The position numbers were made by a program, and so were the translations under genes. From Thelephora terrestris (taxonomy: Eukaryota > Basidiomycota > Agaricomycetes > Thelephorales > Thelephoraceae), in the NCBI GenBank assembly GCA_015956445.1, contig WIUZ02000019.1:1-64000 (forward strand): a stretch of 64,000 nt of DNA. The letters are read 5' to 3'. Shown here one piece after another: positions 12,227-23,865 of this stretch (positions within the stretch are counted from its first letter, which is position 1; each line of letters starts with the position of its first letter). Below the pieces are notes generated by a model, which saw only the letters and a program-made list of their open reading frames with translations, did no database searches and was not told the origin of the DNA.

Positions 12227-12500
12227 TGATTGCATGCATCGGCTACATCAAATGAGATACTCCCAGGACATATCAGCCATTTGGAGGCCGTTCAAAATTG
12301 AGATGTGTCCTAACGCGTAAAATCTACTATACCCCGAAAAGTATCGTGTGGATGTGCCTCATGGCAGATTATTTTGGACGTCCAAGGAATGTCTTATCGG
12401 AGGCTATGTGGTGGTTTTAATTTGACGATATATGATTATATGATTACATGTATTAACTACATCGGAACAAAAGAGATACTCCCAAAACATAGCAGCCATT
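12227..12500 (+). repeat. Degenerate ~65-bp direct repeat
   Basis: Two copies about 210 bp apart share the pattern TGATTRCATG...CTACATC...AGATACTCCCA..ACAT...CAGCCATT (about 12227-12285 and 12438-12500). They differ at roughly one position in six, so the duplication is old. No coding meaning is apparent. Confidence 0.6.
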
Positions 12501-12703
12501 CGGGGATAGTTCGAGAGGGCCCTGGTAGGTTACTACACTTCAAGGAGGGTTGTTTGGGCGTACACAGAGAACTGACATCAATGCACAAAGGGGGCCTTAT
12601 AAAATGATAACCCAGCGATTGTGTCGGACATCCTAGGATATCCGATGGGTGCAATGGGAGTCCTTAGACCATCAGGCAACTCTGGATACCTATGTAGCTT
12701 ACC

Positions 12704-12758
12704 CCACATGTAGAGAGACAGACGTCCACATGTATAGAGACAGACGTCCACATGTAAT
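12704..12758 (+). repeat. 22-bp tandem repeat
   Basis: Two and a half copies of CCACATGTAGAGAGACAGACGT, with one A/T difference in the second copy. Confidence 0.8.
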
Positions 12759-13424
12759 CGAGCTATGTTGTGTGGCAGTGTACCTCAAATGTGCAAACGC
12801 CGCAAGCTGATTGCACCTTAATTGCCAGTGCCTGAACGTCAGACTTTGGCTTCCGCTTACGCCACTGGTTGTACCCCAGGTTACTCCCCTAAATGAACTG
12901 AATCCAGACCTTTGGCCAACTGTAGCAAAATTTGGAATTTGCCGCATGTGCATAAAATGCTGGTGTCTTGGGTCATAGTATTGATAAGCAAACATCCGGC
13001 TTAGAATTACAGCACGTAGGTGGTATACATACACGCAGGCATCCGGGTTGAATGGATAATGCTAAGCAGTCCTCAAAGCCTCTAGGGGTGCATTCACGAA
13101 CAACTCCCAGCAGTGAGAATGCTGTGTGTCGAAAGACACAACGAGTCTCTTATCTTTCGCTCAAATTGTGCCTACTTGACATCGCAATTCAATCACTGAA
13201 GTGCTCACTCTTAGTAGACCTATATGATACATTGTAGAATTTACGCAGGGTAAATTAACGGTACTCATGTCATCCACCTGTGTTCTGAGTCGAATGGAAC
13301 TGGAGTCACATTAAAAGTGGGCCTCAGGGTAGATAAGCAAGACAAAAAATGGCAAGATGACCTAAGCCCTGGGAAACCGCTTCGATCATGCTTAAGACGA
13401 CACGTCACACTCCTCGCCTCCACT

Positions 13425-16400
13425 ATGTCTAAGCGTACCTCAACAGGTCACCAGCTGTCTCGGAAAAAGAGGAAGGGAGGGGTAAGTTACGCGATGATAG
13501 ACGTCGACTCTCTGGACGAACGACCACCCGAGGAAGACATATGTGTCTGGAGCGTGACTAGGTCCGAAGTCAGTGGGTGTGTTTCCGCCTCGCGAAAGAA
13601 CCACCAACACCTTTGCATGGACGCTCCGGAACGTTTGTGCGAAGGAAATCTCCCTACTGCCATCCCGGAGGACCTTGGTGTCTTTGCCGAACCGGAGCAG
13701 AGCGACCATCCGGCCGAGCCTGTTGTAAAGCGCACGAGGGAAAAAGCTCTCAAAGAAAACGATAGCGTCAGTCCCACACTAAAATTGTTTATCATGCTGG
13801 TACTCACGTGCCGACAGACAAGGATGGCGGATTGGCTCCATTACCGTTCAATCATGTTAGACGAGCTACTCCGCATGGATGGCACAGGCGATTCAGCAAC
13901 CCCAGAGGACTGTGTAAACTGCGGGAGTGCGGGAGAATATAGATGCAGTGACTGCTTCGGAGGTAACATGTGTTGTTTGAAATGCATCGTGTCGCTGCAC
14001 TGTCACCTTCCACTACATAGAGTTCAGGTATGTCCCGTGTCACTGAAACATACTGCACTGGATAAATGTCCACTCTAGGTCTGGTTGGACGGGTTTTTCA
14101 AACGGGTGACACTCGAGAGTCTCGGCCTGATTGTTAGTCTAGGACATTCTGGGCATTGCTGCCCTATTCTCACCGAAACTCATCGGATACTCGTTGTTGA
14201 CCTTTCCGGGTATCACACTGTCCGCATCCGTTACTGCAAATGTTCTGGAAATGGATACCTCGAAAACTTTCGACAGTTCCTGCGTGTCGGATGGTATCCT
14301 GCCTCGGTCCTCCATCCCAGAACTGTCTTCACGTTCGACCTTTTGGACACGTACCACAAGATATCCCTTCAAGGAAAGCTAAACCTCTACGACTTCTATA
14401 ATGCCATTATGCAGAAGACAGATAATCACGGGAGCTTGAAAGTGAAGGTAAGTCGTCGCTGCAACCCGTTATTACCAGCAACTGATGCACACAAAACAGT
14501 ACCGCTATCACGAGATGTCGCGATGTGTGCGACAATGGCGTCACCTCAAGGATCTTAAACGAGGTGCAGCCGGCCACACGACCACCACGGTTGACAAATT
14601 GGATAGTGGGATCCTTGCTGTTGAATGCCCCGCTTGTCCCTGTCCAGGACGAAACCTACCTGCAGGGTGGGATAGCCCCAGCAGTCACGCGTAAGATTTT
14701 AAAGCCACTGCGCTAGTCGGCCCTAAAACAACTATGTGCAGATGGCTCTATTGCCTGTTCCTGGCTATTGATGCGAACTTCCGGTTGAAATTGAAGGCGC
14801 GAGGTATAAACGATCCGGAGCTTGGGGCAGGTCTCGCATATTTTGTGGATACCACCAGGTTTCAAGGACACCTCAAAAGTCATACTGATGAGGAAGATGT
14901 GAGTCGAACATGTTTCCCCAACTTGAGGGTTATCGATCAATCGTTGTTGAACGTTGATGATTTGATAGATCGAGACTTGCGGCACCGAGTTCCACGCAGT
15001 TAACCAAGCAAACTCAAGGTTATTGAAGGACTTCTCAGTATCCGGTGTTGGCGCGATTGTCTGCCGTCATGGCCTGGTTCGTAAAAACGGTGTAGTTGAC
15101 CTTCAGAAAGGCGAGCGGTAGGTCGCGTGCTTGGCCAACCACCATAAACACGTGCTGACTCGTTTAGGTTCGTGAACATGGACTTCATCTTCCTCTCCAC
15201 CGTGAAAGATGAGGAGGTCAAAATGATCAAGATCTCTTACGACATTGCTTGTCGTTGGTCGGTTAACTTATTTCGGAGGATTGAGAGCTACTCTCCAGAG
15301 CTTCGCATCTCTGAAGATAAATTCGCTTTGGAATATTTTATTCCCAAGTTCCACCTGCCTGCCCACGGGTCCAGCTGCCACACGAAATATTCATTCAACT
15401 ATCGACCTGGTGTGGGGCGGACCCATGGAGAGAATATCGAGAGTGGTTGGGCTCACACAAATCCAGCCGCGGTTGCAACTCGGGAAATGGGTGCCGGCGC
15501 CCGACACTCAGCACTTGATAGTCACTGGGGGGGATGGAACTGGCGAAAGATTGTTGGTTTCGGTATGGAGTGGCAGTGTTGGTCGTCTGCAGTTCTATTT
15601 TTAACACATTTTCCAGGAACACTCTTACTGAAGAATCTCCACGACGCACGGAAGATGGCCAAGCAGTGCGAGAAGATCTGCAGTGACTTCGAAGTGCAGA
15701 CTGACCCAGGGACAGTCAAGGAATGGCGGGCAATGAAGCACGGTTGGGAACGCGATCCTTCGAAGCCTGACCCATTCAAGTTGGTTGAAAGACGTAGGTG
15801 CTATTGACTGAGTCCTTTTTGAACGACCCCTAAACACATCCTCCCATTGTCAGCTGCAAGCCTCGATGCCGCAAAGAAGAAGCTTGCTGAAACTGAAGCC
15901 CTTGAAGCAAGAACGGGTAGTTCTCTGCCACATAAGCTACTCCCGTCTTCATTCGTTCGCATGGGGCTTGAGATTGAGGACCACCAGTGAGTATCCTAAC
16001 CCGCATTCCACGACGGCACACTCACCAAATCTAATGTAGGCAACAAATCATTGCACACTTACGCACAAATCGCCAACGCACAGACCCACAGAAAATCGAG
16101 ACCCAGCAACGAAGGAACGCCCTTGCAAGATGGATCAAGGTCTGGAGGATAGCTCAGGTCGTTTACATGCCGCAGGCCCTCGCATATCTCCCCGATGAAA
16201 GTGGCTCGCCCGCTTCCAATGACGCTGAAAGACTCAATGACTCAAAACCCGAAACTTGGGCGCTTTTCCTTCCCTCTGCCATCCCAGAGGACGACCGTTC
16301 GCTGTGTTACAAGTGGATCGTAGAGACAGAACGAACTCTTCGCTTGGCGCAGTTGCAAGACAGTTTGGCGGACCTCAGGCAATTTAGGCGAACCCTTCGC

Positions 16401-17339
16401 AACCTTCGATTATACTTCAAGACTAATACAGCCGGGGAAGGTCAAAAGACTCAGACGAAGTCGAGGACCATCGAAGCAGGAGTCAACAACCGAATCAACC
16501 GAGCCGTGTGCAGGTACCGCATCGCGTACCGTGCGCTTCTTGAGTTGGACCCGGCCGGAGACTGGACAGATGAATACTACGAGCTAAGAGACGAGGACAA
16601 TAGGGGTCCACTGAAGGAGCTTGAGGAGAGAGGCACGGGTGATGGGAGATATGCCCCGTCCTGGATATGGGCGGTTCCCTCACTAACATCTCTAGGCAAA
16701 GGATCTGTGGCCGAACAGGGAGAAGTCGACGAGACCGTTCATCACAAATGGATGACCTGTAGGGCGAGGGCAGATCGTTGGCTAGAAGAAGAGGAGCTGC
16801 TGAGAGAGGAGATGCGTCGAGTCCTTGTCTACCTAGGGTGGAAATCCCGTGCATGGTCTGATAAAGTTGGGGCCCGCACAGGTTCCTGTTCCCCTGACGT
16901 TCAAAACGGCCTCAACGCATATGCTCGCAAGCAGGCAAATATCCACCGCGAGCTTGCAATTTCTTTCGCCGGCCAGTGGCTCCCCTACCTCAACGCTTGC
17001 AGCCTGGATACAAAGTGGGCTGCTGAGTTTCCGTGGCTCCCCCCTCCCCTTTCTCGCCAAAAAGGTCTTCCAAAACGATTTTCCACTGCCCCAGCCGATG
17101 CTCCCATAGCTTCGTCCTCCAGTGCCCGAGGACCGGAAGTGGCGGAGGGGTATGAGGCTTCCTCACAGGCACGAAGCAACAGGGGTGGCCCCGACGACGA
17201 AGCGCAAGATTCTGACGGCAATGAGGAAGATTCTGATGACGAAGGCGCGGGGGTGAGTCACGAGGATGGAAGCCCCGGTGGTGATGTCTTGTCCAGTGAC
17301 GAGCTCGGCTTTGAATACGATGACGAATACATGTCTTGA
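13425..17339 (+). CDS. KDZ-type transposase with CxC2-like cysteine cluster
   Basis: Nine exons join in phase to 1157 aa: 13425-14027, 14079-14447, 14500-14690, 14742-14898, 14969-15117, 15168-15562, 15617-15793, 15854-15986 and 16040-17339. All introns are GT-AG, 50-70 nt. Residues 163-201 form the cysteine cluster (CVNCGSAGEYRC..DC and following Cys/His) that precedes KDZ cores in fungi. The core carries AIDANFRL (Asp398), ISYDIACRW (Asp515) and GENIESGWAHTNP (Glu581). I propose these as the DDE-type catalytic triad by position in the family. HWGGWNWRK and a long helical C-terminal part follow, then an acidic Ser-rich tail. KDZ proteins move large DNA transposons and have expanded in mushroom genomes. 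No break is visible. The ATG follows a plausible leader; an upstream in-frame GTG is less likely. Confidence 0.9.
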
Positions 17340-18864
17340 AGAGGCGTTGAGATCTTTGTTGAGCGTAGGGCGTGTATACAGAATAGAGAGATTTTCGCAC
17401 AATTTGATGGGGCATTTACGGGGTCAGTCATATGATTTAAATATCTTGTCGTGAAAGCGCGTTGAAGAGAAGTTGGAGGGGGGCAGTCAATTGTGGAGCA
17501 GGAAAAACGATATAAGGAGCAGGCAATTACAGGCTAGGGGCATGTACGAGACTTATGATACGACATGGTGACCATGTCAAAAGTGGGGAGAAGAGATGGG
17601 TGATGCTAAGATACCTTGACGGTGTTCCGACGACAACACAAGGGGTAAGTGGAATTTGGATAATGCAGTCGGCTGACGACGGGACAGGCCAATGTGTTGT
17701 AGGAAACCGTGTAAGGAAATAAAAGCGAACGGCAACACCTATGCTGTGGAGAAGTGCAAAAAATGCTGTCAACGCGACGGGTGACCGTTGAAGTCGTGGA
17801 GAATGAAAGTGGGAATCAATGCCATGAGAGCTGGGAAAGACGGCGATAGACTGAACGGGAGTGGATTGCGGAAATAAAATCCTAGATGTGTGGCTGTGGT
17901 GCTATTGGGAATTTGGAAACATACAGGGGAGCGCAATGTTGAGACGTCCCAACCGGTGGGTACAAAATACCTGGGAAACCATTGGAGCGTTTGACTCAAG
18001 GCAAAGGGGACAACAGTGACCGTGATGGGCAGTCGGCAAGTGAAAATGCGATCGTTTCCAGGGTTTTGCAGGAAGGGATGGCTGGTGGGAGTGGAGTACG
18101 GACATGAAGGGAATGTTTCCTGGAATCCCCTGACAAGGGTGAAGTGGGGTGGCGCACAGCGGACGTGCAAGAGAAGGTGCGTTAGAGGAAGCACTGAGAA
18201 ATATGTGGAATTTCACTTGCCAGCCACGGGTGTCCAAAACTGCGGAAACGGAGAGTCGATCTCGAGGAGCAGCTAGTACAATAGCAATGAGTGTCCCCAA
18301 CTGCTCGAAGGAAGACTTGAATGGAGGGTGGGATGTTGTGGGAGCGGGCAGATCGTGGTGCGTGCGTTCCTCGCGGTGGATGGGGTATTGGGTGTCCGAG
18401 TTTGGGCAGGCGTGCGAAACCCAGTTACCCAAACCAAACAAATCTCAATTGGTTTATGTTGCTTTCACTTGTCACGTGAGCGCCTATGCTTAATGGCCCT
18501 CACTGACTGAACTTGTGATTTCAGTTGATACCTACTGGAAATCGCCCTGGTGGTGATCCTGCGCCTCATATTCAATGATGTCTCAGATTGAAAATCTCCA
18601 AATTCCTCACGTCTTTTTGGATTACCATTATGAAAAAATTCAACCTTATTGCGTCATGATTTGATTTTGATGCATAATTAAATTTTGATTGGTGGTCCGA
18701 CTTCTTCGATTGTACTTAATTAATCCACATGGGATTCTTCGCAACTGTAAAACTAAGCACTGGAGTGAACATCCAAGGATACCGGGTACTCTGCCGCCTG
18801 CGAGTCTCTAGGTTCTCCACATTCTCATTCAACCTACTCCCACCTCTATTTCTTACAGTCTTGG
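17340..18864. other. No clear gene
   Basis: This is 3' flank of the KDZ gene followed by spacer. A 179-codon minus frame (18441-17902) overlaps another minus frame (18194-17769), is rich in His, Pro and Ser and has no recognisable motif; I do not call it a gene. The stretch about 18590-18730 is AT-rich. Confidence 0.4.
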
Positions 18865-19240
18865 CGGGGAGGGTTTGAATCACAAGTTATCGCCTGTGGT
18901 CTTGGCGGTGGAACATTTGATGTCCACCTTCTCCCCATCAATGATGGTGTCTTCGAGAGCACCAACATTAGACTGTACTGGCGCAACCAATTCGGCGGTC
19001 ATCGGACATTTTTCTAGCCAAACTGAATTGATTACACAGGTTTTGATGTCGGGTTGGTCATGTTAAGACAGTAAACCCATTGTCACGAGAAGAGGTCTAG
19101 CGCTAACGTTTCTAGGAACCTCGAGACTATCGGAAAGTTGAAGAGGGAAGTCGAGAAGACCAAGAGTGACTGTCGGACAGCCAGCATTGAGATTGAACCG
19201 TCCAATGGTGGAAACGGCATTTCCTCCTCGGCTCCAGCTA
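18865..19240 (+). pseudogene. Hsp70 gene fossil (fragments)
   Basis: Translation near 18889 reads LGGGTFDVHLLPINDGVFES, matching the phosphate-binding loop of Hsp70/BiP (family: DLGGGTFDVSLL). About 230 bp further on, near 19125, a different frame reads LKREVEKTKSDCRTASIEIE, matching the later Hsp70 segment KLKREVERAKRTLSS...IEIES. The pieces are in the right order. The frame between them is interrupted by stops and shifts, and the rest of the gene (about 550 residues) is missing. I read it as a captured or retro-inserted host Hsp70 relic inside the candidate KDZ element. Confidence 0.75.
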
Positions 19241-19598
19241 CCGATCCCGACACAAAAGAGCGGGCTGGCACCGAAAATTTCAATGGGGGAGCCTCTTCCC
19301 ATTTGCACTTTTGCACCACATGGTGCGTGTCCCCGATTGAATCCATCATGCATCAGCGCTGACGTCTACACTAGAATCCATGTGTAGAAGGAGCTAACAA
19401 AGCTATCTGAGGGTGACCGACACTCGGTGCCCAGCAGCACCGGTTCTCAGTCAGCGCCGATCTTCCCTCATTCCCTCCTTTCTGGTGAAAGGCGTGTGAA
19501 GTCAGACTCTTAAGATCGAATTCATTAGTAGCAATAGATATAACAAGAAATATATTCGGCGTGGCAAATAAATCGTTCGAACAAACAAATCACGGACG
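19241..19598. other. Spacer, nothing recognised
   Basis: This lies between the Hsp70 relic and the 3' end of the minus-strand cysteine-rich gene. It is AT-rich near 19510-19590, fitting a 3' flank. No other signal is seen. Confidence 0.4.
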
Positions 19599-20644
19599 CT
19601 AGTCCGAGTCTTCTATCTCAATTATGCAGGTATGACCACCAGCCCTAGAGGTTTCGCTGCAAACAATCCTGCCGCAGCCTTCGCACACGCGAAACACCTT
19701 GAAGAATTGTTGCGGGAGGGCACCATACTTACCGAAGAGGTTTGAGGTGGTGACAGCGAGCCCTGCGGACGGACGATCGTCCAATTGTATGTGGGGGGGC
19801 TGTGACGGGACACTGGCAGGGATCGCACGATTTGCACGATTTCCATTGGCACGATTCGCTCGCAGATTACGCTTTGGTTTCTTCGCCGGGGCCTCGGTCG
19901 CGGTATCTAGAAGTCAGTGTCCTAGGATCAGCGTACTTGCACCAAAGTAGCTAACCTGTTCGAGTGTACTGACCGTCATCCGATGGAACTGGGTGGTTTC
20001 CAGTGACAGCTGTGTTCTCGACGGCTAAAACATCATCCTTGTATCGGTTCATTAATTCACTGATATTCACTATGTTGGGGTTCAGGGACTTGAAAACATC
20101 GACGCGGCGGCTGTTCTCACCGAAGTAGGGGCACTGCAGGTTGGGGCAAACCATACACATCATTCCAGTTGATGTAAAGTCCCTCAGGGTCGGGACGACG
20201 AGCCTAGCCTGGTGGGAAGGACCACGGACCGCACAAAAACAGGACGGGAGTTCCCAACGGTTCGTCTTGACGAACTCCGGGAGCTGTAGTGGTTCAACCG
20301 GATTCCCTTTGTCGTCCCGGGGACTGGTTCATGCTTCAGAAAACAAATGATTGCAAGAAAGCCTAAACAGCTTACTAAGGAATAGGATGAAGGATGCCTT
20401 CCGAGATTTCGGCATCCCACTTGAAGGATACGAGGGTCGTCATGAGCTTCAAACGTGTTAAAAGCTCCCGAAAGATGCGATCGAATTGAGAAGGCTCATG
20501 GGAAGCGGCTTCAGTTGTGAGGAGGGGGCTTTGAATGCGCATATGGTCGTGGCGGCGCTTTTGAGAGGGAGTGGGAGTTGCGGGGGAAGGGCGGTTCGAG
20601 AGGACCGGGTGAGCCTCCGTGGCAGGGGAGCCCGCAGAATCCAT
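19599..20644 (-). CDS. Cysteine-rich putative zinc-binding protein
   Basis: Three exons join in phase to 308 aa: 20644-20376, 20323-19974 and 19906-19599. Introns are 52 and 67 nt with GT-AG ends. The N-terminal 70 residues are Ser/Pro-rich. The middle has a Cys-rich block (CFCAVRGPSHQARL, then MCMVCPNLQCPYFGEN), a basic stretch with repeated RAN motifs (KKPKRNLRANRANGNRANRA) follows, and the C-terminus ends in VCEGCGRIVC...HTC, a second zinc-ligand set. I know no named family. It sits between the KDZ gene and the right arm on the opposite strand, and could be element cargo that binds DNA or RNA. The 5' end of the first exon is set by the only early ATG. Confidence 0.65.
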
Positions 20645-21401
20645 TTTTGTGGTATGGGGCGTGGAAGGGCGTAGAGAGTGAGGGAGGGTGAGGGAGGGTG
20701 AGAGGCAGCTTGGTTGATGATGACCTGCACTCCACTTATATTATTTAAACTAGGCAACGGCGAAATGCCTGAAAAGGAATGAACAAGTTCAGAAGCAATA
20801 GATCTGCGGCAATCCTGGAGAGTACGACCGGATGAATAATCTCAGAGATTTACATCATAGATGGATGGTCCTGATGGGTCGATGGCGACAAGTCTCAGAT
20901 GAGACATGACTGGGGCAGAAAGGGGGAAGTCCAGTCCTCAATGGGTCCAAAGAACGACGTGGATGATCCGGCATCAGACAACGCGTACCGGGGTGAGGTC
21001 TGGTGCAGTGGAGGGCAGGGAATGGCTAATTATTGATTACTGGATATCCACAGAAATGATGAATGCGCGTCTGGTGCGCAATCCAACCAGAGAGCAACTA
21101 ATTTAGTAGGCGGGTCAAGAAAACACGAGAACACCCAGGAAGGAAATTTTGAACCTCCGGATCAGAGATGCATCGGTAAGTTGGGAACAAGGCCAGAGTG
21201 GCGTATTGCAATAAAAATACCACAGGTGACACCAACGACCGGCTTGCTGGAAGGACGATGTTCTCATTTAGCGGGTTATTAGTGGGAGGGATGGACTGTG
21301 CTCACCGATGGATTGATTAGCTTCTGGGGGACAGGATCACCAGCGCCGAGCAATAGGAGCGCCAATCACAAGTGTTGCTAAGGTACGCGTCATTGCGAAG
21401 T
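20645..21401. other. Spacer before right arm, no gene
   Basis: This is 5' flank of the cysteine-rich gene, with a GAGGGTGAGG tandem near 20684-20702, then sequence without coding character up to the right arm. Nothing else is recognised. Confidence 0.4.
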
Positions 21402-23839
21402 GAAGTCAGGGACCTAATCCGGAAGTCGTTACGGGGTAGCTGAGCGGAAGCGGCGGGAATCGTGCTCACCGAACGAGTGATAAAGCCAGGGCCGGGATAA
21501 AATATGCAATCGAGCGTTTTACACCGGGAAGCGTTGAGGAACTGTCAGGTGTGGCGGGCGTGCACACCGGAGTGGACTTGAGGAATGTGTAAGCAGCGGG
21601 GACTTCGGGACTGGCCGATGAGGCGTGACTGCGGTTGGAGTCGAGGGGTGTACTCGCTGCAAAGATGATGATTTCCTGTGGCTTGAGGGTCAAGGTCCTG
21701 TGAGGCGGCTGTACCGATAGGGGCAGAGGGTTTGACCACGTCTCACTACCATCGGGATGAGGGAGGAGAGGAGGATCCATGATGGGGGAGAGAAGAGCAG
21801 GTGTCGTGCGGGCCTACTCTTTTATGTTCTATTATCAGTACCTGAGTGACAAGCAGTGTTTGTCAGTGTTAGAGTGATAACGGCCCTTATCAGTGTCGAC
21901 GTGATAAGCGGCTTTATCGGAAGTTACCGTAGAACCGATAAATGGAGAGGGAAGCATCCGGGACGGAAGTCCGTAGGTCCGTATCTGGGAATCGTGGCTG
22001 ATGAGTCCGTCGGGGTTTGAGGTTCCGGGTGTGACCTACCAGCCAATCAGAAGCGCAGCCGACAGCAAACGCGCAGGTGGATGGGAGGACCAGAGAGGGA
22101 CGAGGAATGGAAAAGCCAAATTGTTCTGCGTCGGGATTGGTTGAAGCAAGCCATGTCGAAAGGGCAGTGCGCCATCACGATGAGGGAAGATGAGGGCAGA
22201 AACAGAAGGTGGGTGGACTTAATCAATCGGCGCTGCGATTGGCCGGAAACTGTGGGGTAGGGTGAGTCACGTGGAATGCAAGATGCATCGTCACCGGTTG
22301 ACAATGGCAGGGAATAGGAAGGTGAGGGAAAGAGGGAAGTTAACATACCAAATCAATTGGCACAGCGCTTTGCCAGCAAACGCGGCTGCGACGACCCATG
22401 CGGCAGGGCGTGGCTCTCAACAGCAGGGAACGGGGGAACACAGGTGCAGAAATTTGTGTACCAGATTGATTGGCGTTGGCTAGAAACTGTGGCTGGCGTG
22501 AGCAAGAAACGGGGGACGCGTCATCAAATATCAGTAGCAGCGTTAGATTTGGAGAATGCTTTACCTGATTGCTCATGTCGAGGGTAAGAATGGAAACCAA
22601 GATACTTGACCAATTGGCGTTGGGATTGGCCGAGCCCTAGAACCGTAGCTCGGCAGAGCAACATTGAGCCAGGGACATGAGGTCGGGATCGGGAAACACT
22701 GTAGCTTATTGCTTGGTGGCGGGATTTGCCGGATCGTTGGAACTGTGGCTGGAGGCGCCACATTGCCGAACGCTATCAACGGTAGCTGGGGACGGGAAAA
22801 CAATGGGATGAATAAGGAAATATAATGTACGCGAAGAGGGACGCATCGGGGATGCGCAGCAGCAGCAAATGGGAGAGCAAGGGCAAGAATGGAAATCAGA
22901 ATACTTGACCGATCGGCGTTGGGATTGGCCGAGCCCCAGGATCGTAGCTGGGAGGAGCCACATGGAGCCAGGGGCGTGTCGTCAAACGGCTATCGGGGGC
23001 AGGGAACGGGAGGACGAGGGGAGAGATGGGGAATGATCATACCTAATTGATCGACGTCGTGATTGGCCAACCCGCTGGGCGGTTGGCCGACCAGGATCAT
23101 AGCTGGGAGGAGCCACGTGGAGCCAGGGGCGTGTCGTCAAATGGCTATCGGGGGCTATCGGGGGCAGGGAATGGGAGGACGAGGGGAGAGATGAGGAATG
23201 ATCATGCCTAATTGATCAACATCGTGATTGGCCAACCCACTGGGCGGGGTCACAACGAGCGCTGTGAACGGCACGTGGTGTAGGAGTGCAGGCCGAAAGC
23301 CAGCCGACGACCGGGGGAGGGAATAAATGCACCCCGAAGGAGGGTGGGAGGCAGGTCAGATCAATTATTCGGCTGATTGCGGGCCAATGGGAGGAGGAGA
23401 GTGGGTTCCCACAGGTACGTTGCATTCACAAACCCCCCATATCCATCGGGGCGGAAGGGAGTGAGATTTCCCAATCAGAATAGCGGAGGGAGGTCCAGTT
23501 CGAGCGAATGGGCCAGTTTGGCGCGCACCGAAGTCAGGTGCCACCGCCATCAGTGTCGAAGGGTGAAATTCGCACGGTTGCAACATTTGGCGGGGCGGAA
23601 ACAGCGGCGCGAGGCCTGCGGAAGGACCAGAAAAAGGCTCAATCAAGCCCAATTCATTCTATTTATGGGAGGGGAAGCCATGCTCGACCGCTGCAAGCCA
23701 GGTAAACTGGCCCCGGGATGGACCACCCAATATGGTAGGCTTTCCTTCCAACGTGCTGCACTGATAATTTACCCGTTGTCAGTGAGCTGGGTGAGCACCC
23801 CTTGAAAACCAGTCATCACTTCGCTTGTAACAATGATTT
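21402..23839 (-). repeat. Right inverted arm
   Basis: Reverse-complement copy of 1543-4120. It includes the inward-facing promoter-like segment and 104-codon frame (21780-21466), one GATAA repeat copy and the CCAAT units. It has lost about 170 bp of one CCAAT unit (around 22580) and gained about 80 bp (around 22255-22335) relative to the left arm. Substitutions are few (about 1-3 per cent in the stretches I compared), so the arms are young or kept alike by gene conversion. Confidence 0.9.
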
Positions 23840-23865
23840 GGCGCAGTTATCACCGTTTTCAGTGA

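Larger units (their letters stand above)
11432..13424. other. AT-richer spacer with small repeats, no gene
   Basis: Nearly 2 kb with no supportable gene between the hypothetical frame and the KDZ transposase. It contains a degenerate direct repeat of about 65 bp (near 12227 and 12438) and a 22-bp tandem repeat (12704-12758), each listed separately. The last 150 bp would hold the transposase promoter; I see no strong TATA box. Confidence 0.4.
1543..23839. mobile_element. Candidate giant KDZ DNA transposon with ~2.5-kb inverted arms
   Basis: Two arms of about 2.58 kb (1543-4120) and 2.44 kb (21402-23839) are inverted copies of each other. In the outer 200 bp they differ at about 3 positions, and the long open frame they share differs at about 2 of 142 residues. 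They enclose 17.3 kb with an apparently intact KDZ transposase gene, a WFNN/WW gene and a cysteine-rich gene. KDZ elements of Agaricomycetes are known to be large and to carry extra genes. That the arms are this element's terminal repeats is inference. Terminal bases and a target duplication could not be fixed, because both ends run into the same satellite. Alternatively, the arms are an unrelated dispersed repeat that happens to flank the KDZ gene. Confidence 0.5.

Noticed and set aside
17769-18441. Long overlapping minus frames after the KDZ gene
   Set aside because: Two frames of the same strand compete, both are His/Pro/Ser-rich without motifs, and no splice model improves them.
1543-23839. 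A TET/JBP dioxygenase gene, often linked to KDZ elements in fungi
   Set aside because: I looked for its characteristic iron-binding HxD region and neighbouring motifs in all frames between the arms and did not find it.
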